Below are positions 33,160-43,505 of a stretch of DNA of 64,000 nucleotides, piece after piece (position 1 is the first letter of the stretch; each line of letters starts with the position of its first letter). Below the pieces are notes generated by a model, which saw nothing but the letters and a program-made list of their open reading frames with translations, had not been told where the DNA came from and did no database searches. Position numbers and translations under genes: made by a program. The stretch comes from Brienomyrus brachyistius (lineage: Eukaryota; Chordata; Actinopteri; Osteoglossiformes; Mormyridae): positions 4,437,732-4,501,731 of the forward strand of contig NC_064537.1 of the NCBI RefSeq assembly GCF_023856365.1, written 5' to 3'.

Positions 33160-35677
33160 GACGTCAGAGGCTGAGTGTGTGTGTCTGAGGCTGAGCGTGT
33201 GTGTCTGAGGCAGAGCGTGTGTGTCTGAGGCTGAGCGTGTGTGTCTGAGGCTGAGTGTGTGTGTCTGAGCCAGAGTGTGTATGTCGGAGGCTGAGCGTGT
33301 GTGTCTGAGGCTGAGCGTGTGTGTCTGAGGCTGAGCGTGTGTGTCTGAGGAAGAGCGTGTGTGTCTGAGGCAGAGTGTGTGTGTCTGAGGCTAAGTGTGT
33401 CTGAAGCAGAGCGTGTGTGTCTGAGGCAGAGCGTGTGTGTCTGAGGCTGAGCGTGTGTGCCTGAGGCTGAGCGTGTCTGAGGCTGAGCGTGTCTGAGGCT
33501 GAGCGTGTCTGAGGCTGAGCGTGTGTGTCTGAGGCTGAGCGTGTGTGTCTGACGAAGAGTGTGTGTGTCTGAGGCAGAGTGTGTGTGTCTGAGGCTGAGT
33601 GTGTGTGTCTGAGGCAGAGTGTGTGTGTCTGAGGCTGAGTGTGTGTGTCTGAGGCAGAGTGTGTCTGAGGCAGAGTGTGTGTGTCTGAGGCAGAGTGTGT
33701 GTGAGGCAGAGTGTGTGTGTCTGAGGCAGAGTGTGTCTGAGGCAGAGTGTGTGTGTCTGAGGCTGAGTGTGTCTAAGGCAGAGTGTGTGTGTCTGAGGCA
33801 GAGTGTGTGTGTCTGAGGCTGTGTGTGTCTGAGGCAGAGCGTGTGTGTCTGAGGCTGAGCGTGTGTGTCTGAGGCTGAGCGTGTCTGAGGCTGAGCGTGT
33901 GTGTCTGAGGCTGAGCGTGTGTGTCTGACGAAGAGTGTGTGTGTCTGAGGCAGAGTGTGTGTGTCTGAGGCTAAGTGTGTCTGAGGCAGAGTGTGTGTGT
34001 CTGAGGCAGAGTGTGTGTGTCTGAGGCTGAGTGTGTGTGTCTGAGGCAGAGTGTGTCTGAGGCAGAGTGTGTGTGTCTGAGGCAGAGTGTGTGTGAGGCA
34101 GAGTGTGTGTGTCTGAGGCAGAGTGTGTCTGAGGCAGAGTGTGTGTGTCTGAGGCTGAGTGTGTCTAAGGCAGAGTGTGTGTGTCTGAGGCAGAGTGTGT
34201 GTGTCTGAGGCTGTGTGTGTCTGAGGCTGAGCGTGTGTGTCTGAGGCTGAGCGTGTGTGTCTGAGGCAGAGTGTGTGTGTCTGAGGCTGAGCGTGTCTGA
34301 GGCAGAGCGTGTGTGTCTGAGGCTGAGCGTTTGTGTCTGAGGCAGAGCGTGTGTGTCTGAGGCAGAGTGTGTGTGTCTGAGGCTGAGTGTGTCTGAGGCA
34401 GAGCGTGTGTGTCTGAGGCAGAGCGTGTGTGTCTGAGGCTGAGCGTGTGTGTCTGAGGCTGAGTGTGTCTGAGGCAGAGCGTGTGTGTCTGAGGCAGAGT
34501 GAGTGTGTCTGAGGCTGAGCGTGTCTGAGGCTGAGCGTGTGTGTCTGAGGCTGAGCGTGTGTGTCTGAGGCTGAGCGTGTCTGAGGCAGAGCGTGTGTGT
34601 CTGAGGCAGAGTGTGTGTGTCTGAGGCTGAGCGTGTCTGAGGCTGAGCGTGTGTGTCTGAGGCTGAGCGTGTCTGAGGCTGAGCGTGTGTGTCTGAGGCT
34701 GAGCGTGTGTGTCTGAGGCTGAGTGTGTGTGTCTGAGGCTGAGCGTGTGTCTCTGAGGCAGAGTGTGTGTGTCTGAGGCTGAGCGTGTCTGAGGCAGAGT
34801 GTGTGTGTCTGAGGCTGAGCGTGTCTGAGGCAGAGTGTGTGTGTCTGAGGCTGAGTGTGTGTGTCTGAGGCAGAGTGTGTCTGAGGCAGAGTGTGTGTGT
34901 CTGAGGCAGAGTGTGTGTGAGGCAGAGTGTGTCTGAGGCAGAGTGTGTGTGTCTGAGGCTGAGTGTGTCTAAGGCAGAGTGTGTGTGTCTGAGGCAGAGT
35001 GTGTGTGTCTGAGGCTGTGTGTGTCTGAGGCTGAGCGTGTGTGTCTGAGGCTGAGCGTGTGTGTCTGAGGCAGAGTGTGTGTGTCTGAGGCTGAGCGTGT
35101 CTGAGGCAGAGCGTGTGTGTCTGAGGCTGAGCGTGTGTGTCTGAGGCAGAGCGTGTGTGTCTGAGGCAGAGTGTGTGTGTCTGAGGCTGAGTGTGTCTGA
35201 GGCAGAGCGTGTGTGTCTGAGGCAGAGCGTGTGTGTCTGAGGCAGAGTGTGTGTGTCTGAGGCTGAGCGTGTGTGTCTGAGGCTGAGTGTGTCTGAGGCA
35301 GAGCGTGTGTGTCTGAGGCAGAGTGAGTGTGTCTGAGGCTGAGCGTGTCTGAGGCTGAGCGTGTGTGTCTGAGGCTGAGCGTGTGTGTCTGAGGCTGAGC
35401 GTGTCTGAGGCAGAGCGTGTGTGTCTGAGGCAGAGTGTGTGTGTCTGAGGCTGAGCGTGTCTGAGGCTGAGCGTGTGTGTCTGAGGCTGAGCGTGTCTGA
35501 GGCTGAGCGTGTGTGTCTGAGGCTGAGCGTGTGTGTCTGAGGCTGAGCGTGTCTGAGGCAGAGTGTGTGTGTCTGAGGCTGAGCGTGTCTGAGGCTGAGC
35601 GTGTGTGTCTGAGGCTGAGTGTGTCTGAGGCAGAGCGTGTGTGTCTGAGGCAGAGTGTGTGTGTCTGAGGCAGAGCT
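33160..35677. repeat. 20/16-bp minisatellite, 2.5 kb
   Basis: The unit is GTCTGAGGC(T/A)GAG(C/T)GTGTGT (20 bp), with a 16-bp version lacking one GTGT, for over 120 copies. A marker variant GAGGCTGTGTGTGTCTGAGG appears at about 33815, 34207 and 35011. These are 392 and then 804 bp apart, with the following unit order preserved, so large blocks were duplicated. The second and third blocks differ by one extra 20-bp unit. Cys/Val/Ser frames here (for example two identical 65-codon frames) are repeat translations. Confidence 0.95.
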
Positions 35678-35859
35678 GCCCTTTTACTAATATATGTACG
35701 TTATCTATTCCATCGCGCCATATTAAACTGCATCATTTAATTATAATATATAATAATAGAAAAGTATAATAATATAAACATTACATTATATAATGCACAT
35801 ACTGTATAGCCATCTTCAATTACCTGTAATACAGGGCTTCAGTGTCAGATAACTGTAAA
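35678..35859. other. A+T-rich spacer
   Basis: Short TAATATATAATAATAG-like sequence between two tandem arrays. No gene. Confidence 0.6.
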
Positions 35860-35998
35860 TAGAAACAGACACAGACACGCACAGAGACACACGCACAGAC
35901 ACACACACAGACACACACAGACACACACACACAGACACGCACAGACACACACGCACAGACACACAGACATGCACAGAGACACGCACAGACATGCACAT
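35860..35998 (+). repeat. ACAGACAC-type simple repeat
   Basis: Irregular CACAGACACGCACAGA units. Similar to the longer array at 36885-37345, with which it brackets inverted-duplication arm 2. Confidence 0.9.
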
Positions 35999-36495
35999 AT
36001 ATAGAATATCATCAAGGTTACTCCGAACTGAATAAGGAGTATAGTAAATGGATGGATGGAATATTATTAAAATAAAAATTGGACACTTTTCTTGATACTG
36101 TACAGGTATATAGTTATGTCATATAAGATAGTAGATAACCTGTTTGTGCATATGTGTGTGTGTGAATGTGTGCGGGGGGGGGAGCGCTCACCCCACACTC
36201 GTTACCAACGGCCTACCAAGATTCCCCACTGACAAGCTAGGCTAGCCCAACGCCATTGCTATGGCGACCCAGCATCCTAAAGACGACGGCCGAGGGGGCA
36301 GGCATGATGTCATTGTATGGGCGACGGGTTCGGGGGGTGCGGGGGGGGGGTGGCAATCCGATCCTGAGAAAATGATGTCACCCATTGTGGGCCTGGTCCA
36401 TTGAAGGCTTTAGAAATGCCGTTAATTGAGAGTAGCGGAGAGGTCACCCCCCCTCCCTACCCCCCCAGGCAGCGTGTGAGAAAAATGGGGACAGC
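35999..36495. other. Non-coding stretch, no gene seen
   Basis: Contains a short GGAT run (about 36050-36060) and G/C runs near 36174, 36340 and 36450. Nothing else is recognised. Confidence 0.5.
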
Positions 36496-36639
36496 GGCAG
36501 CATTGAGCACATGCTAATACTGGCGACTATAAAGATGTCAGCGGGCAGGGCTGATCTCCCCGCCCACCCCCGCGCCCCCCCCGCGCCCCCTTTCTCAAAC
36601 GAGGTGACTTTTCAGATTCACCCTCCTGATGCATTCGCA
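36496..36639 (+). repeat. Inverted duplication, arm 2
   Basis: Partner of 31483-31616 in opposite orientation. It shares the 67-base core (36505-36571, one mismatch) and the distal block ending GCATTCGCA. The spacer between the two blocks is expanded here into a CCCCCGCGCC-rich stretch, which accounts for the greater length. Confidence 0.85.
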
Positions 36640-36884
36640 TGCCGTGTCAGTAAGTCGCAGCCGGTGGGAACAGAGAGTCACGCAGTCCCCCCCCCACCCC
36701 AGGTGTCTTTTGTTGTTCTGCAGAACTGAGAAGCAACTGTGAGGACACCCCCCTCTGAGAGCAGAGCCCCCCCAGGTCTGAGGTCGCTCATATTTTTTAC
36801 AAAGTCCCACAATATTGGGCCCTTGTGGAAGCTGATGGGGGGCATGTTGGAACAAGAAGTAACAGGTAAATAGCCTGGGAACAC
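36640..36884. other. Non-coding stretch, no gene seen
   Basis: Single-copy sequence between inverted-duplication arm 2 and the ACAGACACA array. No gene is seen. Confidence 0.5.
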
Positions 36885-37345
36885 AAATACACCCACAGAC
36901 ACACAGACACCCACAGACACACAGACACAGACATGCAAACACACTCACAGACACAAATACACAAACACACACAGACACAAACACAAACACACCCTCAGAC
37001 ACAAACACACCCACAGACACAAACACACCCACAGACACAAACACACACACAGACATACAGACACAGACATGCAAATACACCCACAGACACAAATACACCC
37101 ACAGACACAAACACACACACGCACACATACATACAGATAGATACACACACACACCCTCAGACACAAACACACCCACAGACACAAACACACCCACAGACAT
37201 ACATACAGATAGACACACATACACCCTCAGACACAAACACAAACACCCACAGACACAAACACACACACAGGCACAGACACACGCACATACAAACACACAG
37301 ACATACACACACATGCACACAGGCATAGATATGCATATATACACA
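36885..37345 (+). repeat. ACAGACACA-type simple repeat, 460 bp
   Basis: Units such as CACCCACAGACACAAACACA repeat with an 18-20-base rhythm, broken by TACATACAGATAGA words that occur twice. Long Cys/Val minus-strand and Thr/Gln/His plus-strand frames across it are repeat translations. Confidence 0.93.
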
Positions 37346-37669
37346 CAATTTTCAGAATCAGAATCTGAAAGAGTTGTCCATTGAAAGACACTCGACCAAT
37401 CATTCGGACAAAGGGGGGGGCACTGGCCCCTCTGAGTGAGGGAGCTGTAAACACGTGCAGCCAATGGGGGCGCGCATGAGCCACTGGGTTTCTCACAGAC
37501 CAAATTCACCGGGCTGGAATAAATAACCCTGAAAAAACCCCCCCCACCAAAAACTTTCTGCGCTCAGCCACTGTGGAATTTCCAGAACTATTTCATTTTC
37601 CTTGAATTGCCACCTAAGAGTGGGAGACCTTCGGAAGTCCAGTGACCGTCCTGACATCCCTTCTAAATG
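37346..37669. other. Non-coding stretch, no gene seen
   Basis: Single-copy sequence leading into the LINE-like relic. No exon is supported. Confidence 0.45.
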
Positions 37670-37990
37670 ACCTTCCGCCCAGCAAGCCATCAGACTGCTG
37701 AACTCTCACAGGTTACAATGAGCAAGGACAGTCAGCCATACACCACACATTGCACATGGAGCTCTTCTGCATCATTTAACATGAACATTCTTAACTGTTA
37801 CATAACTGCATACACTTTTGGACATACATAGATTTGTCAAATGTTTAATGTTCCATATATTTATACTTATATTTCGATCGCGTGTTAATCCGTGTCGTAC
37901 TACAGCGGCTTCGAGAGGCTTTGCACGTAAGCATTTCACTCACATGTATTGTACTTGTGTGCTGGTGACAAGTGTTCATTTGACAAGACA
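37670..37990 (+). mobile_element. Probable LINE 3-prime relic
   Basis: CAGCAAGCCATCAGACTGCT-GAACTCTCA, a stretch with CATTGCACATGGA and CTTTTGGACATACATA, and a tail with GTAAGCATTTCACTCACATG and TGTACTTGTG...GTGACAA match the layout of non-LTR retrotransposon 3-prime ends common in fish (ATCAGACTGCTGAACTC ... TTTCACTGC...TGTGACAA). No reverse transcriptase frame is left. The assignment is from recall of that layout, not an alignment. Confidence 0.5.
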
Positions 37991-39714
37991 AGACCAGGAC
38001 GTCATGAGTCACAGCCTGCCAGGCTGCTTGATGTCCCAGGACACTCTCTGTACCTGAGATAGAGCACTGGGCGTTATCCTAGATGGAAAACGGAGAAGGC
38101 GGGAAGCAGGGCAGCGGAACCATGTGAAGGAAGAAATGAGGCTTGAGAATGGACGGGATGACCGTCAGTCACTAATTTGAGCCAATGGGTGCAATTCTCA
38201 CCCATGTAGTAGCCAATGAGAGGCAGGTTCAAATAGTCACAGTCAGACAGTGCATGATAATTCAAACCTTCATTTCTCCCATTGACATAGTAAAGGTTCA
38301 TGAATATTTAACATCCAGTAGGATGCAAGATCACCAGGTTGAAGCAGAATGTACAGCCGCAGAAATACATGCGTTTTTGGGGGCGGGGCGGCACAATGAT
38401 TTAATATTTATGTACGTAAATGAGCATTTTTCTCAGAATGGAAAATAATGAGGCCCAAAGCGGAATGTGTTTAATGTAGGTGTTTTATTGCCACACAAGC
38501 GCCGGTGACCTTTCCTGGGCAGATGGTACCCCTGGTCCATTTGTCGTGTTTTTGGACACGCAGCCTGTCTGAAGGTCCACATGAAGTCATCCTTGCCTGA
38601 CATCCAGAGTGGCGTGCGGAGCGGCACGTGGGCGTGGCACTTGGGCACCCGGACCATGGCGCCGCGAACCACGCCACAGATTTACAATAGCGCAGCCAGA
38701 AAAGAACAAACCGTCTGCCCACATGGCAGTGCCAGGCCTAGCCCTGGAGGATTCTGGGATACGGTTGACTTAGGTGATGTCAATGGCAGGAGACGGCGAG
38801 TCGGTTTTTTGTGATTAGCATTAAGTTAAACTTCCGAGGGGCTAAATCCAGCTTAGCGACTGTAAATATTAGCGAGGCTGAGCACACAGGACGTGACGCC
38901 GTCCCACAATCCGTCTGCATCCCGTCCCTCTGTAGGGGCTACTGCCATGGGATTCCTGAAGAGGGAAGGGGGGTTAGCACCTTAATGAGATCACCTCTCC
39001 CTGGAGGCGCCAGCCCCCCGGGCCAAGACCACCTGGGTCCCCGGAGAGACCCAGCAAAGCCAACAAACAGACAGCAGGTGGGCTGCCCGCTCACTGCGCA
39101 CTGGATGCGCGCCACAGGCTGTGAGTCACGCTGCCCACAAGGTGCCACCAGGTCGGCGCCCCCACGGTCTTGGACACCACGGCCGGCCCAGAGGCCGATG
39201 GGGGGGGGTTTGGGGGGGGGTTCTTATGAACCGCACGTTTGAACATAACATCTACAGAAACAGACCCTTGTGGCACCAGGCACAACACAAGCTAAATAAA
39301 GAGGGGAGCCCCCACCCACAAAAAAAAAGTAATGATTCATTTGGACAAAGCATGCGGAAGGAATATCAATAAAGGAGAATAAAGGAGAATGGTTCTGTTC
39401 CAGTTGGTTTCACGCCGCATTCCTTCCGTAATGTTTCTGGGTGAGGGTCGCCTGGGGGGTAAATGTCTTCTGATGCCTGATTCCTGTCGGGTCGCCCCCA
39501 GGATCCTGTCGGGTCGCCCCCAGCGCCGCATTGCAGAGCAGGAAGCAGATACCTGTCTGTTCTCCACCCTCCCCCCTCTGGGCGTGGGGACGTGGTTAGG
39601 GCGTCTCACCCCAACATCTTCGTCTTTGTCTGAAACCAAACCACAACATGATCACTGGAATGTAACTGTCCATAGCAACGGTTACCAAAGCAGCGCATGG
39701 CAAGGAGGGCAGCG
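37991..39714. other. Non-coding stretch, no gene seen
   Basis: Single-copy sequence. Frames at 38185, 38581, 38811 and 39389 show no family and no splice pattern I can defend. G run near 39200. Confidence 0.4.
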
Positions 39715-39800
39715 TCTATGCTGGGTGTAGGACAGTGTTTGTGGATCTGAAGGTGGTAGGTTCAAGTCCCAGTTGAGGTTCTTTCCAAAACTGAGAGTGG
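39715..39800 (+). mobile_element. tRNA-like SINE fragment
   Basis: GTGTTTGTGGATCTGAAGGT then GGTAGGTTCAAGTCCCAG carries a B box (GGTTCAAGTCCC) and a degenerate upstream half. The 3-prime body is not recognisable. Confidence 0.5.
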
Positions 39801-40097
39801 GACACCCCTCTACATGCATTGTGGGGCAGAGCTGCTGCCATCCAGTGCTTTAATAAGGGCATGGATGCCGTCTAATGGGACCCCCCCCGTCTTATTTTTG
39901 TTTTTAAATAAATCCTGGCCCAGCTTTTGTCCCCAGATCTGAAAAACAGGATTAATTGGAGCGTGGGGAAGGAAAAAGATAATGTGGGTGGGGCGACACG
40001 CATCTTTCGAACCTACACCCTCTGCCCAGATGCCCCCACACCCTCCCCGAGATAGAGGGCAGAAACCCAGGGTTAATGGGGTGATATTGTACACCAC
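39801..40097. other. Non-coding stretch up to the gap
   Basis: Single-copy sequence with a short C run at about 39881-39888. It ends at the assembly gap. Frames extending through N are artefacts. Confidence 0.6.
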
Positions 40098-40597
40098 NNN
40101 NNNNNNNNNNNNNNNNNNNNNNNNNNNNNNNNNNNNNNNNNNNNNNNNNNNNNNNNNNNNNNNNNNNNNNNNNNNNNNNNNNNNNNNNNNNNNNNNNNNN
40201 NNNNNNNNNNNNNNNNNNNNNNNNNNNNNNNNNNNNNNNNNNNNNNNNNNNNNNNNNNNNNNNNNNNNNNNNNNNNNNNNNNNNNNNNNNNNNNNNNNNN
40301 NNNNNNNNNNNNNNNNNNNNNNNNNNNNNNNNNNNNNNNNNNNNNNNNNNNNNNNNNNNNNNNNNNNNNNNNNNNNNNNNNNNNNNNNNNNNNNNNNNNN
40401 NNNNNNNNNNNNNNNNNNNNNNNNNNNNNNNNNNNNNNNNNNNNNNNNNNNNNNNNNNNNNNNNNNNNNNNNNNNNNNNNNNNNNNNNNNNNNNNNNNNN
40501 NNNNNNNNNNNNNNNNNNNNNNNNNNNNNNNNNNNNNNNNNNNNNNNNNNNNNNNNNNNNNNNNNNNNNNNNNNNNNNNNNNNNNNNNNNNNNNNNN
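40098..40597. other. Assembly gap (500 N)
   Basis: Exactly 500 undetermined bases, probably a fixed-size placeholder, so true distances across it are unknown. A G21 run (40675-40695) lies 77 bases beyond its right edge. Confidence 0.98.
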
Positions 40598-43437
40598 GTG
40601 TAGCGCAGACATGCAGCAGGTAGACAACGGCTGCACAGGTGAGAGGTGATGGTTCCACGCTGGTCTCAGCTGCCGGGGGGGGGGGGGGGGGGGGGAGAAA
40701 GAAAACTAACTTAGTAAGCAGAGACTTAGGAGAAAAAACAAGGACGATCTTGGTTAGAAAGAGGCATTTTAAACCAGCGTTAGCTAAGATGGAGTAGGTG
40801 AAAAAGCAGTTTTGTTTGGGGAGAGAGAGAAGGACGATGAGACTGGTTGGTGGATCCTGGGATACGTGCTGAATCCTTACGAGCCCTGCTCTCTGGCTGC
40901 CCCCCCCACCCAAATCTCAGACACCCCGTCCACCCCAGTGGGGGAAAACAAGTGCCCCCACCCAGCAAATAAATCATTATCAGTGATTGTTCTGCAGGAT
41001 ATTTTGAAATGCAAATGACTCTGTGGACCACAGCCAACTGACACCCCCCCCCCCATTTAAATAAGGGGGGGGGCATTGTGACACGAGGTATGGTATTTGG
41101 GGCAGGGGGTGGGATTGTCCCCCTGGGTGCTGGCGAACGCTGCAGGGAGCAGGGTTACATAAAGCATCATCCCAAGTGCCGGAAAGCTCGGAGGATGGGA
41201 GCCGGTTTGAGCTGGATGGCAAGGGGATCGGTGAGGAGGGGGGTCCAATCCCGAGCCCCGTTAAACTTCATCATGTGAGCCCACTCCGCAAATCTGATTA
41301 GCATTCTGAGCTGGGTCCCTACTGGCCAGGCCAAGGTCCAACACCTGACCCGGCGAGCCGGAACACGCAGCACGCTGGACCCGACAGCTTCAGCGCAGTC
41401 CAAACCAAGATGGGCAGCTGTGAGCCGCAGACCGACCCAGATGGGCATCACATCAAGCCCCGTCCACGATGCCTCACCACTGAAGAGCAAATTCCCAAAA
41501 TTCACTCAATTTAGCAGAATGCGCTAAGACCAAAGAAAAGGTTCTTACTCACAAAATGGGCTGGGTGAGTTTTAAAACTTTGCTCTTTCCTTTGGGCATG
41601 TATTGGAGACACTGCTGGGCAGGCCTTTGTGTGCCAGGCGATTTTCACACTGAATCATACTGATTAAAACCAAACTGGCTTTGCTCAGGGATTAATTCAT
41701 TAGTGTAGATCTGCTACAGAAAAAGTAAAAAGGCCGGTGAGGAATTTTCACAGCCTAAATCAACATCTTTGCAGAAGAATTTAAAAGTTTCCAGGTTCAA
41801 TTTAATCCGAGACTCTGCTTTTCTAAACAAACTCAGTCTAAGACAGAGAATGACTTTATTTGTGTTGTTTCTGACACGGACGCCTGGCTGAACACCTGGA
41901 TTGGGCCTCATTATCTCCCGAGTGTCCCGAGCCGGGAGTCCCCGGCCGACGCCTGGATGCGTGGCCCTACATGGGGGAGGACCCCGTGGCTTCCTGGGGG
42001 TCGGTCGTTTGCACGCCCGGACGGCCTCAAGGAGAGCGATAAGGCGGCGGGGGGGGGGGGGGGCATTTATCTCATCCGTGCACAGAAGCACAGGTGTGAA
42101 AAGACACAGAACGGTCCAGGACTCAAAATCACCAAACTGAACAATAGTATCAGCCGGCCTTGACTGAGCAGGTGGGGGGCCGGAGGGAGCTCCCCGAATA
42201 CGGGGGGGCGGGGGGCGGACAGAGAACTGCGATTAACCTGCAAACATGGAAATAACAACAGGACACAGAAGCGAGCTGTTACTTTAACGACATTCGAAAT
42301 TTCAGTTCATGTCGTTTCAGCAGATAGACAGTGGCAGTGCAGCACAGTGTGCCTGGCCACAGCCCCGCTCCGCGCATCCACTGAGCGCCCCCTTCCTGAG
42401 GGGCGATGCGCACCTGCCAGACGGGGGGCAGAGGCGGCTGCTGGTTACATAGGAACCAGCCACTTCACAGTGCTGCAGAAGCACCCCCCCCCCTGGCTCA
42501 GGTCTGCTGGAGCCAGTGCCAGTGCCAGTGCCAGTGTGATTCACCAGACAGGTTCTGCTCACTGGGCCACACGCTGGGCCTCACTTTAGCCGCTTGGTTA
42601 GATTATACTTATCTACGGTTCTGGCTGGAGACCCAGTGATTCGCGGGGTGGGGGGTGGGCTCTTCCTTTGCTGTTACGTCTGTCCCGTCCGGGCGGAGGG
42701 GCACCAAGCCCACCAAGTTCAATTACCGTTAAAAACCTCGCGCTGAAGATCACTGCCGCACGTGTCCTGTCCCCCTTGACGTTCGCTCACCAGGATGACA
42801 CTTCTACAACGCTGCCGGGCGTCTCCTCAGGTGCAAACTACTGACCAACTGGAGGTCAACTTTGAGGGACTGCAGGGAGGCACAGACGGGCATCCCGCAC
42901 CCTGAGAAGAAGCAGATGCTTATGTCTGAGCCAGGGAGTCGGTGCTGATCATCATCCAGCAGGAGCATCTTCGCCTGAACCCTCCTGACAGCAGCTACCA
43001 TCTCCACCCCCTTCCCCCGACAAAACCCCTGGATAACTGGGTAATTGATTCACATCTGGAAACATCTGACAAGGGTGATTACCTAGGCTTCCAGTAACGC
43101 GCCCCCCCCCCCCCCCCGACCCAGATGCGAAGTCACATTTATGATCATGCACAGATAGTCGAGTCAGAGACACAGAAGCAGGCCAGCGTAGCGTCCCGCT
43201 GACTTTCCCACACGTGGCATTTTTAACGTTGTTTACAAATGACAGTTTCCTCATGTGGTCACATTTCTCCCATTTGAAGAGGAAAAATCCTACAACTTAT
43301 CATGCGTCTCGCCACTTTAAAAAGGAACAAACAGTTAAAAAGTAACAAAGACTTTTCATAGTCTTCACAGCAAGAGGTAGTGCATCTGTAGCGAGTACGC
43401 AAGGAAGCCCCCCATTTACAACTGTACATGCAGTAAA
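40598..43437. other. Non-coding stretch, no gene seen
   Basis: Holds G runs at 40675-40695 and 42049-42063, a C run at 43102-43117 and a short GCCAGT tandem (42519-42536). Quiet blocks at about 41260-41320 and 41650-41720 have CTGATTAGC- and ATTAATTCATTAG-type words but are too weak to call. No exon is recognised. Confidence 0.4.
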
Positions 43438-43505
43438 GCCCCACCCCCACCAGGACATGAACCTGCCACACTTTAGCTCAGATCCTTAACCACAATGCCA
43501 TCTGC
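43438..43505 (-). mobile_element. tRNA-like SINE head, minus strand
   Basis: On the minus strand: GATGGCATTGTGGTTAAGGA, TCTGAGCTAAAGTGTGGC, AGGTTCATGTCCTGG. A-box and B-box spacing is as in a tRNA. A related head lies at 54967-55035 on the plus strand (TTGGTGGTTAAGGATTTGAG). Confidence 0.6.

Noticed and set aside
33619..34208. Two identical 65-codon frames that look like a duplicated gene
   Set aside because: They are the block-duplicated minisatellite.
33160..35677. CRISPR-like regular repeats
   Set aside because: Units are contiguous with no unique spacers, and the genome is vertebrate.
36595..37509. 304-codon cysteine/valine-rich minus-strand frame
   Set aside because: Translation of the ACAGACACA simple repeat; a cysteine-rich secreted protein is not implied.
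39810..40913. 367-codon minus-strand frame
   Set aside because: Most of it is N from the assembly gap.
42519..42536. Short GCCAGT tandem
   Set aside because: Three to four units only; not notable beyond background.
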